Below, in pieces: positions 13,849 through 21,074 of a stretch of 23,228 bases of DNA. Where the stretch lies: the NCBI GenBank assembly GCA_964469735.1, contig CAYXYS010000003.1, forward strand, positions 1 through 23,228, written 5' to 3'. Source of the DNA: JACOYH01 sp964469735 (lineage in GTDB: Bacteria; Patescibacteriota; Minisyncoccia; Minisyncoccales; MHMH01). Under the pieces are notes generated by a model. The model saw only the letters and a list, made by a program, of their open reading frames with translations, ran no database searches and was not told where the DNA came from. The first letter of the stretch is position 1. Each line of letters opens with the position of its first letter. Made by a program: the position numbers and the translations under genes.

Positions 13849-13873
13849 AAAAAATCTGTGGTATTTCCACAGA
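13849..13873 (-). terminator. Attenuator hairpin in the rplJ leader
   Basis: On the minus strand TCTGTGG, a 5-nt loop, CCACAGA and then six T form a compact intrinsic terminator a few bases before the rplJ ATG. Its left arm (13867-13873) is also the 3' arm of the leader's closing stem, so the two structures exclude each other. Confidence 0.75.
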
Positions 13874-13939
13874 CAAACAAAATGAGGGCTTCCTCGTTTT
13901 ATCCTCGGCAGGTCTTACTAATTGCCTGCTGTCTGTGGA
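13866..13939 (-). ncRNA. Ribosomal protein L10 leader RNA
   Basis: The closing stem pairs TCCACAGACA (13939-13930) with TGTCTGTGGA (13875-13866), ten base pairs. Inside lie a GCAGG/CCTGC stem (13929-13925 with 13912-13908), the conserved ACCTGCCGAGG string (13913-13903) and a small GAGG-AAGC-CCTC hairpin (13895-13884). The order and the ACCTGCCGAGG box match the known L10 leader family, whose ligand is L10(L12)n. It starts at the predicted transcription start and directly precedes rplJ. Confidence 0.88.
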
Positions 13940-13946
13940 TATTATG

Positions 13947-13975
13947 ATATTATCACCGCCTCACTTCCCTGTCAA
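13947..13975 (-). promoter_or_regulatory. Strong sigma70-type promoter of rplJL
   Basis: Perfect TTGACA (13970-13975), 17-nt spacer, TAATAT (13947-13952). The start of transcription would be at about 13940, the first base of the L10 leader closing stem. Confidence 0.9.
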
Positions 13976-13994
13976 CCCCGCTAGAAGTCCTGGC

Positions 13995-14021
13995 CAGAAA
14001 AAATTATTTTAATTTTTTCTG
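13995..14021. terminator. AT-rich hairpin after the DJ-1/PfpI gene
   Basis: A 12-bp, almost pure A/T stem (CAGAAAAAATTA with TAATTTTTTCTG, loop of 3) lies 28 nt after the stop codon. T-runs occur within the stem on both strands. It could end the pcm-mltG-PfpI transcript, but it lacks a GC core. Confidence 0.45.
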
Positions 14022-14049
14022 CTTGAATTAGAATAGTACTTGTTGGGCC

Positions 14050-14637
14050 CTAATCCGTATTTTTTGTTGATAACTTAGTTTGTTGTAAACGCACTTCTAA
14101 TGGAGTCAATAGTCCGGCCAATTTCCACCCGAATTCCTCGGCTGCATGGGGCCCCGACGCCGTAATTATCTTGCCGTCTACAACAACGTCAGAATCCTGG
14201 AACTCAGCGCCGTTTTCTTTCAATATCTTAATAGCTGTTTTGTCCAAAGGCGAAGACCAAACTGTCGCCTTTCTCCCTTTAAGAATTCCGGCCTTGGCCA
14301 GAAGTGCAGGAGCTATGCATATTGCTCCAAGAACCAAGCCCGATTCTTCCGCCTTTCTTGCCAATTGCTGAAAATCAGGATTGTCTAAATTATCGCTCAT
14401 TCCTGGACCGCCGACAAAAACCACGGCATCAAATTTCGTCAAATCGGCTTTGGCAATATCCATATCGACTTCGACTTCGCCGCCTTCGTCTCCCATGGCT
14501 TTTCCCGTTTTAGAGCTAATTGTTTTAATTTTAGCTCCGGCTTTTTTGAGGATATCGACAGGAACAAAATATTCCATATCCCTAAATCCCTTAAAAGCTA
14601 TCACCACTGCTATTTTTTTATTACATAGTGGTTTCAT
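14050..14637 (-). CDS. DJ-1/PfpI family protein
   Basis: The fold signature is complete: KIAVVIAFKGFRDMEYFVP with the conserved acidic E22, DAVVFVGGPG, and the nucleophile elbow GAICIAPALLAKAG with Cys at about residue 107. The residue after the Cys is Ile instead of the His of PfpI peptidases, so it is closer to the DJ-1/YajL type, linked to oxidative or glyoxal stress; substrate cannot be assigned. I start at the ATG at 14637 (MKPLCNKK); the longer frame from 14688 overlaps mltG and adds 17 residues foreign to the family. It lies 10 nt after mltG on the same strand. Confidence 0.88.
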   Translation of the reverse strand: MKPLCNKKIAVVIAFKGFRDMEYFVPVDILKKAGAKIKTISSKTGKAMGDEGGEVEVDMDIAKADLTKFDAVVFVGGPGMSDNLDNPDFQQLARKAEESGLVLGAICIAPALLAKAGILKGRKATVWSSPLDKTAIKILKENGAEFQDSDVVVDGKIITASGPHAAEEFGWKLAGLLTPLEVRLQQTKLSTKNTD

Positions 14638-14647
14638 GTTTTCATAA

Positions 14648-15673
14648 TTACTCGAGATACTCAGCCTTAGCCCGACTATGATCCTCAAAAGTCTTGCTGA
14701 AAATAGTCTCTCCTTCGGGGGTAGAAAGATAATAAAGATACTCCGTGCTTTTTGGATATATAGCTGCTAGAATGCTGTCCATACCCGGATTGGAGATCGG
14801 GCCCAAAGGCAAACCGTAATTCAGGTAGGTATTGTATAGAGACATTGTTCTGGTGTCTTCAAAAGAGTAGCGCCACTGGTCTACTCCTTTGATATAGGCT
14901 ATGGTAGCGCAGCTTTCCAAGGGCTTTTGCAGTTTCATTCTCTTCCAAAAAATTCCCGACACTATTTCCTTGTCTTCTTTGGTCTGCACCTCTCTTTCTA
15001 ATATGGAGGCCATAGTAACAATATCAAAAATAGTCTTCCCTTGTTTAGATATTTCTTCTCTTAATTGCAAAGTTAACTTTTGATCAAAATTATCCAGCAT
15101 TTTCCTAACTACATCCTCCACTTTTTCCTCCATGTTTACCTCATAAGTATCGGGGAATAAAAAGCCTTCAAGCCCCACATTATCGGGTTTTGACTCTAGG
15201 AAGGAATATTCGCTTGAAAAGTCTTTGGGCTTTGGCAAATCGGTTGCCTGTAAGTAGTCTGTTGCGGGAAATCCGGCGACCTCCCAAAATTCTTCAGCTT
15301 GAAAAATCCCTTTGTTTTCCAGATAATAGCCTATATTTTTTAAATTCCATCCCTCAATCACGGTAAGTTTTTCCCTAATTACTTCTCCATTAACGAATTT
15401 CCCTGTTATTCTGGGAATATTCATAGATTCAGATAAAGAATAAGTGCCTGCCTGGAGTTCGCCGGCGGAAGCTGTAAGTAAAACATAAAGTCTGAACATC
15501 GGACCCCATCTAATCAATCCTTCTTCCTGAAGATTTAAGGCGATATCTCTGGAACCCTCCCCTTTTTCAATACGAAAAACCACTTCGTTTGAATCGGAGC
15601 TGACTGGAAGCAAAATCTGCCAGAGAAAAGCCGTAAGCAATAGTATTGACAATACTATAAGTATTTTTTTCAC
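14648..15673 (-). CDS. mltG: Endolytic peptidoglycan transglycosylase MltG
   Basis: MltG cuts nascent glycan strands at the membrane and so sets their length. An N-terminal membrane anchor covers about 4-23. A LysM-like region follows, then the YceG domain with EGFLFPDTYEV, ASILERE (catalytic Glu at about 226), and YNTYLNYGLPLGPISNPG near 280-297. The usual (D)PT-type segment after the PL motif reads PLESCATIAY, with Cys at 255. The length of 341 is normal. The start is GTG (15671-15673), with GAGG almost touching it, a short spacing. It lies between pcm and the DJ-1 gene, likely co-transcribed. Confidence 0.92.
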   Translation of the reverse strand: MKKILIVLSILLLTAFLWQILLPVSSDSNEVVFRIEKGEGSRDIALNLQEEGLIRWGPMFRLYVLLTASAGELQAGTYSLSESMNIPRITGKFVNGEVIREKLTVIEGWNLKNIGYYLENKGIFQAEEFWEVAGFPATDYLQATDLPKPKDFSSEYSFLESKPDNVGLEGFLFPDTYEVNMEEKVEDVVRKMLDNFDQKLTLQLREEISKQGKTIFDIVTMASILEREVQTKEDKEIVSGIFWKRMKLQKPLESCATIAYIKGVDQWRYSFEDTRTMSLYNTYLNYGLPLGPISNPGMDSILAAIYPKSTEYLYYLSTPEGETIFSKTFEDHSRAKAEYLE

Positions 15674-15711
15674 CTCGTTAGAAACCGTCTTTATCTATTA
15701 AAAAATTTATT

Positions 15712-16329
15712 TCAGATTTCTATTAGCGGGACGAAAACGAATCCGGGATATTCTTTTCTTGTAAAATCGTTTTCTGCCTTCTTTACTAAATATAAGATTG
15801 ATGAAGCCGCGGGGGTAACTATTATGCCGCCTGCTTTAAGCTGTTCTTTCCAGGCCTGTGGCACCTCCCCCTGGACAGATGCCGAACAAAGAATCTTATC
15901 GAAGGGGGCCTCTTTCTCTAAACCCTTGGAGCCGTCTTTTTGTATAAACCGGACTATTCCCTTCTTAATAAAATTATACCTGGCAACGTTCTTTTCTCCA
16001 AATTCCTTGAGCTCGACCAATAGTTCTAAAGAAAATACCCTTCCCTTTTCCCCCACCAGTTCGGCCAACAAAGCGGAAGTCCATCCCGAACCCGAACCGA
16101 TATCTAAGATTTTTTCTCCTCTTTTGGGTTGGAGAAGCTCTATCATAAAAGCAACCACCAGCGGTTGGGAAATAGTCTGGCCTTGGCCGATGGGAATAGC
16201 CTCGTTTAATCCCGCCAAATGCTTAACATTGTCCGGCATGAAATCTTCCCTTTTTATTTTCTTAAAGGCTTCTATTATCTCCGGGGTCTTTAGCCACTTT
16301 TCGCTTATTAACTCATCGACTAAGCTCAT
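15712..16329 (-). CDS. pcm: Protein-L-isoaspartate O-methyltransferase
   Basis: Pcm uses S-adenosylmethionine to methylate isoaspartyl residues and start their repair. The 205 residues carry the AdoMet motif ILDIGSGSGWTSALLAEL near 74-91 and the family stretch AIPIGQGQTISQP at 44-56, which includes part of the substrate site. Post-motif parts (KDG, APFDKILCSASV, LKAGGIIVTP) are also in place. It is slightly shorter than E. coli Pcm (208). It is first in the pcm-mltG-DJ-1 run and follows the terminator at 16361-16384, so its promoter must lie in only about 30 nt. Confidence 0.93.
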   Translation of the reverse strand: MSLVDELISEKWLKTPEIIEAFKKIKREDFMPDNVKHLAGLNEAIPIGQGQTISQPLVVAFMIELLQPKRGEKILDIGSGSGWTSALLAELVGEKGRVFSLELLVELKEFGEKNVARYNFIKKGIVRFIQKDGSKGLEKEAPFDKILCSASVQGEVPQAWKEQLKAGGIIVTPAASSILYLVKKAENDFTRKEYPGFVFVPLIEI

Positions 16330-16360
16330 AATTATATTCTAAAAGAATAATTTTCAAAAT

Positions 16361-16384
16361 AAAAGGGGCTGTTTAGCCCCTTTT
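16361..16384 (-). terminator. Intrinsic terminator of the HNH-like gene
   Basis: A perfect 10-bp stem (AAAAGGGGCT with AGCCCCTTTT, loop GTTT) overlaps the stop codon of the small gene and is followed by ATTTTG on the minus strand. The flanking A and T runs could let it work in both directions. Confidence 0.85.
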
Positions 16385-16783
16385 CTTTTTGGACGAAGCA
16401 AATACTCCATTGCTATTATCGCTAATTAATCCTCCATTTAGAAATTTTTTCTCTATGGGCAGGAATCTTTTACTGATGAATTTAATGGCCTGCTCCGGAG
16501 AAGCTCCGTTGAAAAGCTTGCTCCAGGCCCTCATTCCCCTAGAGCCGATCTTCTGCGGTATCAGGTTCCCATGCTTATCCGTCCACAGCTTAATGATTTC
16601 AATTACGATCGAAGGCAAATGATTATGGAAAAGTTGATGGTAGGCATTGTGCTTTTTTTGGGACCAGCGGTACTTGTTCTGCCGCACGTCCGGACCGTCA
16701 ATTGAACGGGCGATGATATGGTGCCATGAACCGTGCTTATTTTTCCAATTGTCGTTCCTATTACCGTTTCCGTTCTTAGCCAT
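16373..16783 (-). CDS. Small HNH-like (WHH) hypothetical protein
   Basis: No firm family. Residues 15-60 show a His/Asn arrangement like a beta-beta-alpha-metal (HNH) nuclease core: SWHHIIARS (His pair at 20-21), an Asn in RQNKYRW, then HNAYHQLFHN. The zinc-binding CxxC pairs of many HNH enzymes are absent. The Asn/Gly/Lys-rich first 15 residues and the basic Ser/Lys tail look disordered, and the middle (LPSIVIEIIKLW) is helical. It could be a homing-type or mobile-element nuclease, or a non-catalytic relative. It is divergent from the 929-residue gene, with an unusual A8G8 tract as its apparent Shine-Dalgarno. Confidence 0.65.
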   Translation of the reverse strand: MAKNGNGNRNDNWKNKHGSWHHIIARSIDGPDVRQNKYRWSQKKHNAYHQLFHNHLPSIVIEIIKLWTDKHGNLIPQKIGSRGMRAWSKLFNGASPEQAIKFISKRFLPIEKKFLNGGLISDNSNGVFASSKKKRG

Positions 16784-16787
16784 TGCG

Positions 16788-16803
16788 CCCCCCCCTTTTT
16801 TTT
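16788..16803. repeat. C8T8 homopolymer tract at a ribosome-binding site
   Basis: On the minus strand this reads A8G8 and ends 4 nt before the ATG of the HNH-like gene, so it serves as the only possible Shine-Dalgarno. Both runs are prone to slippage, which would change spacing. Confidence 0.8.
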
Positions 16804-16822
16804 ATAAAAAGAGCTTTTAGTT

Positions 16823-16852
16823 TTTATAGCATAAAACAAAAAAAGGTAGCAA
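16823..16852 (-). promoter_or_regulatory. Promoter of the HNH-like gene
   Basis: Minus-strand TTGCTA (16847-16852), 18-nt spacer, TATAAA (16823-16828). Its -35 box faces the -35 box of the divergent promoter at 16861-16889 across 8 bp. Confidence 0.55.
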
Positions 16853-16860
16853 GCCAGGGG

Positions 16861-16889
16861 TTGCTTTTTAAAAAACACGGGTCTATACT
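16861..16889 (+). promoter_or_regulatory. Promoter of the 929-residue phosphoesterase-like gene
   Basis: TTGCTT (16861-16866), 17-nt spacer, TATACT (16884-16889). The leader of about 55 nt carries a possible 6-bp hairpin (AATCCG 16903-16908 with CGGATT 16927-16932) and then GCAGGAGG before the ATG at 16951. Confidence 0.65.
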
Positions 16890-16950
16890 TATAAAAGGAA
16901 AAAATCCGCATCTTGAAAATTTAATACGGATTACCGCAGGAGGTTCTGTT

Positions 16951-19740
16951 ATGGTTAAGTCAAAACGGCTCCAGAAAATGGTCAACGAAAAAATGCTGGA
17001 ACTCATTCGGTCAGGGATCCTCATAGAGGAAGACGGCATCAATAAGCTCCACAAAGCCATATGCGATGAATTCCAGGAATATAAGGAATTCAAGAGGCCC
17101 GACAAAAGATCTCTGGGTAAAAAGATCAGAACCCTGATATGGGAAGGACTGAAAGATGCCGACAAAGCTCTTCAGGAAGCGATAAAATGGGGACACGACG
17201 TGGAAGAAGACTTCCAGCCGCTATACCCGTTTATTCCGCTCGATATGATAAAAAAACGGGCAAAATACCATCATGGCATAACCAAGAGGAAGATCCTTAA
17301 CGGCGGCCAGGCGCTTCCCGGCATCGGGAGAATAGACCTGGACCAGGATGCCGAATTCTTGAAAAAATTCAGGCTGCCGGAATACTCTTTTGATAAGCCC
17401 TTGGTAATTGAAGCAAAAGATCCGGAAAACTGCTCTTTGCTTTTGTGGAACGGCGCCAATATAGGGACGCGTTACGGCGCGGACATTCTTGGCAATGTTT
17501 CCCGCAGAGCTTTGAGCAATGCCGACGAGGCCAAAGATGTGGCGGTAATCGCCACCAACATCATCGACCTCGACCTAAAAAAGGCATCCGGTCCCGCCAA
17601 AGTCGCAAGAGCGCTCGTCCACGGGGACAATATTAACCCCAGGCTCATCAGGGACCCCGAATACCGAAAGATTGCAGAAAGAATCATCGAGGACCAGCCT
17701 ATCGACGAGGTCGTTTACCGGACTCCGGGAGAACTGCTCGATGACATATTGAACGGCCTAATGAAAATCTCCGTCAAACCCAATCACTGGCCGGAATATC
17801 GCGGGCCCGTCTATATCGTGCTCGGCAACAACGAGAATGAGCTGATAAAGGCGGCTGCTTACTGGGAACTGAGATGGTGGACCATCAAGAAGCAGTACGA
17901 GCTTCGCTCTAAGCTCAACAGCACTAAATCCGCCAGGAGAGAAGCCGAAAATAGCGGAGACGCCAAGGCAGTTGAAGACATAAGTAAAATAGAAAATGCC
18001 CTGCTTGCCCAACTCAGCCGCACGACCATGAGCACCATAGCCACCCAGGAAATGCACCGTTTTTACAGGCAGGCTCAAGCAACGGTAGTGCGAAAACTCG
18101 AAGCGGCAATTCCTAACGCCAAAGTGATCGGACAAGACTCTGCCATTCTGCAAATCGGAAAAAAGAAACTGGAAATTCACATTCCCTCCCACCTCAAGGT
18201 GACCGACGGGAATCTTTCCAGCTACGCTCTGCAGTACGGCCCGAAAAACCTTAGAGAAAAACTGGCTGACGTCATAGCCATCTGCCATCCCTTCGCCCTC
18301 CAGTACAGGCAAACGGTAAGGGAAGCGGAATACGACGGACGGCGCGGTTCCAGTAAACTGTTTGTGGCTCCAATCGCGGTCGACGGCGAATACCTGCGCC
18401 GCATGCTGAAGCCCAATTCCTTAAAAGACCATCCCTTAGCCAAAGCCGTATACACCGAAGGATTTCAGCCGGGCATCCTTAGGCTCCGCATAACCAACGG
18501 AATCGTCGACGGCGACGTGCTTTCCATCCCCTCCCTGGAGGCTTTCAAAAATTACTCAAAGAAAAGAGCTTTCTGGAAACGCGGGCCTAAATACATCTGG
18601 TTTATGTTCTGCGCCGACCCTCACTGGGGCGGCCGGGCCAAGGAATTCGTTACTTCCAAGGAACTGCGCAGAAGACTGGGCATAGGCGACGCGGTATTCC
18701 AAATGATGCGCCGCGACGGCTTGTGCCAAGAAGCCAATATGCCGGTTCATGTGTGGGGCTCACCCGATGATCAAACGCAGGGCCAGAATTTCAAAGCAAG
18801 GACGCAACCTCACCCTAATCAGATGCCCTATCTGCTCGCCGAACGCCTTGCTAATGAAATCCAATTGAAAGTGGAAGAAGCGGAAAGCGTCCAAGAAGCA
18901 GCGAAGAAATCCGAAGAGCTGAAAGAGCATCTCCTCTACCAGATTGAAGTAAGGGGCATCGACTTCCTGCTTGATCAGGTAATGGAGGTGATGGAAAGAG
19001 ATATTGAGATGAACGCCGACATCTATGCGGCCATACTGAGGCGTTTCAAGAAATCCGGTCTGATAATGAAAGGAGTGGGAGAATTCGTCAACAGCCGGTA
19101 CGGAGGCTTTGATACGCGCAACTGCGGCGCCATCAACTTCGGATCAGGAAACCACTTCGACCATACCGTCGACGGAGAAATAGTCGAAGGGTTATTTTAT
19201 GCCAAGCACTTAAGAGCCATCCTGGGCCGCGATCCCGAATGGCACGACAAAGAAGCCGAGCTTAAAAAACTGGTTGCAGCCCCTCTCTATAGCGCTAAAT
19301 CCCTCGGCTGGTCCACCCTGCAGATCCCCGGCGGACACGAATACGGATTCGAATTCCGCAACAAACCGACCAGAATGTCCGGTTGGGGCGATACCCTGTT
19401 GGGAGCCACCAAGAACTTCCCCATGAGAGGCAACTACACTAAAATTTTCAATAACAGGCTGCCTATACTGAGCGTCTGCGGCGACAAACACTTCTTCGGA
19501 TCATCTATTACCGACTATGCTTTCCATCACATGTGCGCTTCCGGAACGCATACCGACCGATACGGAGAAGAAGGGTTCCCGCCCAACAACACCGGCGTAT
19601 CCTTTGTGGGATTGCCGGCTGAAGGAACGGAATCGGGTCCTATTCTCATCAGGATTCTGCCGTTTGACGTGATAAAGGATTTTGTGGAAGATAATCCCCG
19701 ATCTTTCAACTGGGAGGACTTCCTGCCCAATCCTGCATAA
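16951..19740 (+). CDS. 929-residue protein with two metallophosphoesterase-like modules
   Basis: The start is the ATG at 16951, preceded by GCAGGAGG; upstream frame lies in the promoter region. A helical head covers about 1-110. Module 1 (about 160-450) follows the calcineurin-like phosphoesterase plan but with ligand positions replaced: NGANIGTRYG (165-176 region) for the DxHxGxR motif, VIATNIIDLD (199-208) for the GDxxD motif, and VLGNNENEL for GNHE. Module 2 (about 545-900) keeps them: FCADPHWGG (D556, H558), GSPDD (603-607), GSGNHFDH (N734, H735), GGHEYG (H796), CGDKHFFG (H847). A coiled coil lies near 637-661. No signal peptide is seen. Substrate unknown; nucleotides or nucleic acids are possible. 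It is monocistronic with its own promoter and terminator. The MPE call rests on motifs only. Confidence 0.65.
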   Translation: MVKSKRLQKMVNEKMLELIRSGILIEEDGINKLHKAICDEFQEYKEFKRPDKRSLGKKIRTLIWEGLKDADKALQEAIKWGHDVEEDFQPLYPFIPLDMIKKRAKYHHGITKRKILNGGQALPGIGRIDLDQDAEFLKKFRLPEYSFDKPLVIEAKDPENCSLLLWNGANIGTRYGADILGNVSRRALSNADEAKDVAVIATNIIDLDLKKASGPAKVARALVHGDNINPRLIRDPEYRKIAERIIEDQPIDEVVYRTPGELLDDILNGLMKISVKPNHWPEYRGPVYIVLGNNENELIKAAAYWELRWWTIKKQYELRSKLNSTKSARREAENSGDAKAVEDISKIENALLAQLSRTTMSTIATQEMHRFYRQAQATVVRKLEAAIPNAKVIGQDSAILQIGKKKLEIHIPSHLKVTDGNLSSYALQYGPKNLREKLADVIAICHPFALQYRQTVREAEYDGRRGSSKLFVAPIAVDGEYLRRMLKPNSLKDHPLAKAVYTEGFQPGILRLRITNGIVDGDVLSIPSLEAFKNYSKKRAFWKRGPKYIWFMFCADPHWGGRAKEFVTSKELRRRLGIGDAVFQMMRRDGLCQEANMPVHVWGSPDDQTQGQNFKARTQPHPNQMPYLLAERLANEIQLKVEEAESVQEAAKKSEELKEHLLYQIEVRGIDFLLDQVMEVMERDIEMNADIYAAILRRFKKSGLIMKGVGEFVNSRYGGFDTRNCGAINFGSGNHFDHTVDGEIVEGLFYAKHLRAILGRDPEWHDKEAELKKLVAAPLYSAKSLGWSTLQIPGGHEYGFEFRNKPTRMSGWGDTLLGATKNFPMRGNYTKIFNNRLPILSVCGDKHFFGSSITDYAFHHMCASGTHTDRYGEEGFPPNNTGVSFVGLPAEGTESGPILIRILPFDVIKDFVEDNPRSFNWEDFLPNPA

Positions 19741-19746
19741 AAATAT

Positions 19747-19773
19747 AAGCCGAAACTTTCAAAGTTTCGGCTT
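19747..19773. terminator. Bidirectional terminator between convergent genes
   Basis: A 10-bp stem (AAGCCGAAAC with GTTTCGGCTT), extendable to 12 bp, is followed on plus by TTATTTTT and on minus by ATATTTTTA. It serves the phosphoesterase-like gene and the convergent membrane gene. Confidence 0.88.
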
Positions 19774-19783
19774 TTATTTTTGC

Positions 19784-20971
19784 TTAATCGGATGAGATGC
19801 CAAACCATCTCTCAATGTGCATAGCGATTCCCACCCCTATATTCCCCCCTATCATGACTCCCACGATATAGGGCATAAATAAGGAGGCCGCCCAATCGTT
19901 TTTATCGAGCTTACCGAAGGTGGCCAGCCAGGTACCGTTACTGCCCACCGAGGCGTATGCCTCGTAAGTGCGATTCTTCCTCGTCCTGGCCCGGCTTATC
20001 AGCGTAAAAGCGATATATTGAGCCGTAGCCAGACCAACAATGGTCAGGGCGAGTAAAGGCGAGTCAGCCCACCAAATGAGGCCAATAGCGGCGATGACTA
20101 AGACAATCAGCGTCTTACGCGGGAAAAGCGAAATATCTACAGGAAAGCGAAACTCGCTTTTCACTCCCCTGGGATTTAAGTGGCTGTCAGGGTCGGCCTT
20201 AATTTTCCTTTCGGCAATTATCGTAAACTTCTGCACAAATAGGCCTCCCAGGATGCCGCCCACGGCAAAGGGCAGGAAAAAAATCCAGGACATATCTTCC
20301 GAGGCCAAAAAACGGAATAAGAAGAAGAAATTAAGCCCCTGGGCTAAGAGCCCGATGTTGTGAAAAAAAGTGTTCCCGACATTTCTTGACCTGCGCACAA
20401 AAGTATGAATGCCGTTATCGAGGAATTTAAGACCCAGCACCGAAACGGCAGTAACGTAATCAGATCTGGTCACCACCAATAAGGCGACGGTTAAAACTCC
20501 CAGAATAATCAAAAGCGCGTACTGTACTTTCCTTTCTCTTTTGGAAAGAACGTCTTTTTCTTTTTTTTCCAGTTCTCTCTTTTCCACGGCCCTTATGCCC
20601 AGCATTCTCTCCAGAAAAATGGAGAATTTGGATCCCGTAAAGTTGCCCCAGACGGTAGCTGTAATATAGGCCAGGGCTATAACGTAGGTCAGTCCGGCAG
20701 CCGATATAAAACCATGAACGCTTCTGAAAACCCAGTAAGAAGCTACGCTGCTGGCTAAAAGAACAACGCCGTGATATGCCCAGCTGTTCCTTGTCGAAGA
20801 ACGATTAAGCATGGCAGCTAAAGCAACCAAAGCGTAAGCGTTAATCATCAGGGTAAGCAGATGGCTTATATTGCTGCTGAAGGGCAAAGCCACGATGGTG
20901 GCTAAAGCCAGTACGGTCAGCGCCTTCCAATAGTGCGGCGCCCTCAAAAATCTTACAACCAGCGCATTCAT
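19784..20971 (-). CDS. Polytopic membrane protein with three internal repeats
   Basis: I do not recognise the family. The 395 residues hold roughly ten hydrophobic segments and a charged cytoplasmic loop at about 126-150 (EKRELEKKEKDVLSKRERK). Three segments (about 46-122, 174-255, 312-388) share a plan: an Arg/Asn-rich start (STRN, RSRNVGN, SVGSN), a hydrophobic stretch, then a glycine-rich helix ending in ER: VWGNFTGSKFSIFLER, ILGGLFVQKFTIIAER, MIGGNIGVGIAMHIER. Repeat architecture of this kind is usual for transporters or channels. AGAGGAGG precedes the ATG, and promoter 21012-21040 drives it alone. It is convergent with the phosphoesterase-like gene; a functional link is only conjecture. 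Confidence 0.7.
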   Translation of the reverse strand: MNALVVRFLRAPHYWKALTVLALATIVALPFSSNISHLLTLMINAYALVALAAMLNRSSTRNSWAYHGVVLLASSVASYWVFRSVHGFISAAGLTYVIALAYITATVWGNFTGSKFSIFLERMLGIRAVEKRELEKKEKDVLSKRERKVQYALLIILGVLTVALLVVTRSDYVTAVSVLGLKFLDNGIHTFVRRSRNVGNTFFHNIGLLAQGLNFFFLFRFLASEDMSWIFFLPFAVGGILGGLFVQKFTIIAERKIKADPDSHLNPRGVKSEFRFPVDISLFPRKTLIVLVIAAIGLIWWADSPLLALTIVGLATAQYIAFTLISRARTRKNRTYEAYASVGSNGTWLATFGKLDKNDWAASLFMPYIVGVMIGGNIGVGIAMHIERWFGISSD

Positions 20972-21011
20972 CTCTTTAACCTCCTCTTTAGTTTAAAATG
21001 TACTCTGATTT

Positions 21012-21040
21012 AAATTAGCTTGTTTTGGTATATTAGTCAA
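21012..21040 (-). promoter_or_regulatory. Sigma70-type promoter of the membrane-protein gene
   Basis: Minus-strand TTGACT (21035-21040), 17-nt spacer, TAATTT (21012-21017), followed by a short leader with GAGGAGG. It begins right after the terminator at 21045-21072. Confidence 0.72.
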
Positions 21041-21044
21041 CTTA

Positions 21045-21072
21045 AAAGGGCCATGAAAATTCATGGCCCTTT
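21045..21072 (-). terminator. Intrinsic terminator of the flavoprotein gene
   Basis: A perfect 12-bp stem (AAAGGGCCATGA with TCATGGCCCTTT, loop of 4) lies just after the stop codon. The T-tract on the minus strand is short (four T), but the stem is very stable. Confidence 0.82.
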
Positions 21073-21074
21073 GC

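Noticed and set aside
16330..16360. Promoter TTGAAA-N15-TATAAT for pcm
   Set aside because: The spacer is only 15 nt and the -10 box ends 1 nt before the ATG, so transcription would begin inside the gene.
16783..16950. 56-codon N-terminal extension of the 929-residue protein
   Set aside because: It covers the promoter at 16861-16889 and the divergent intergenic region. A strong GCAGGAGG precedes the ATG at 16951.
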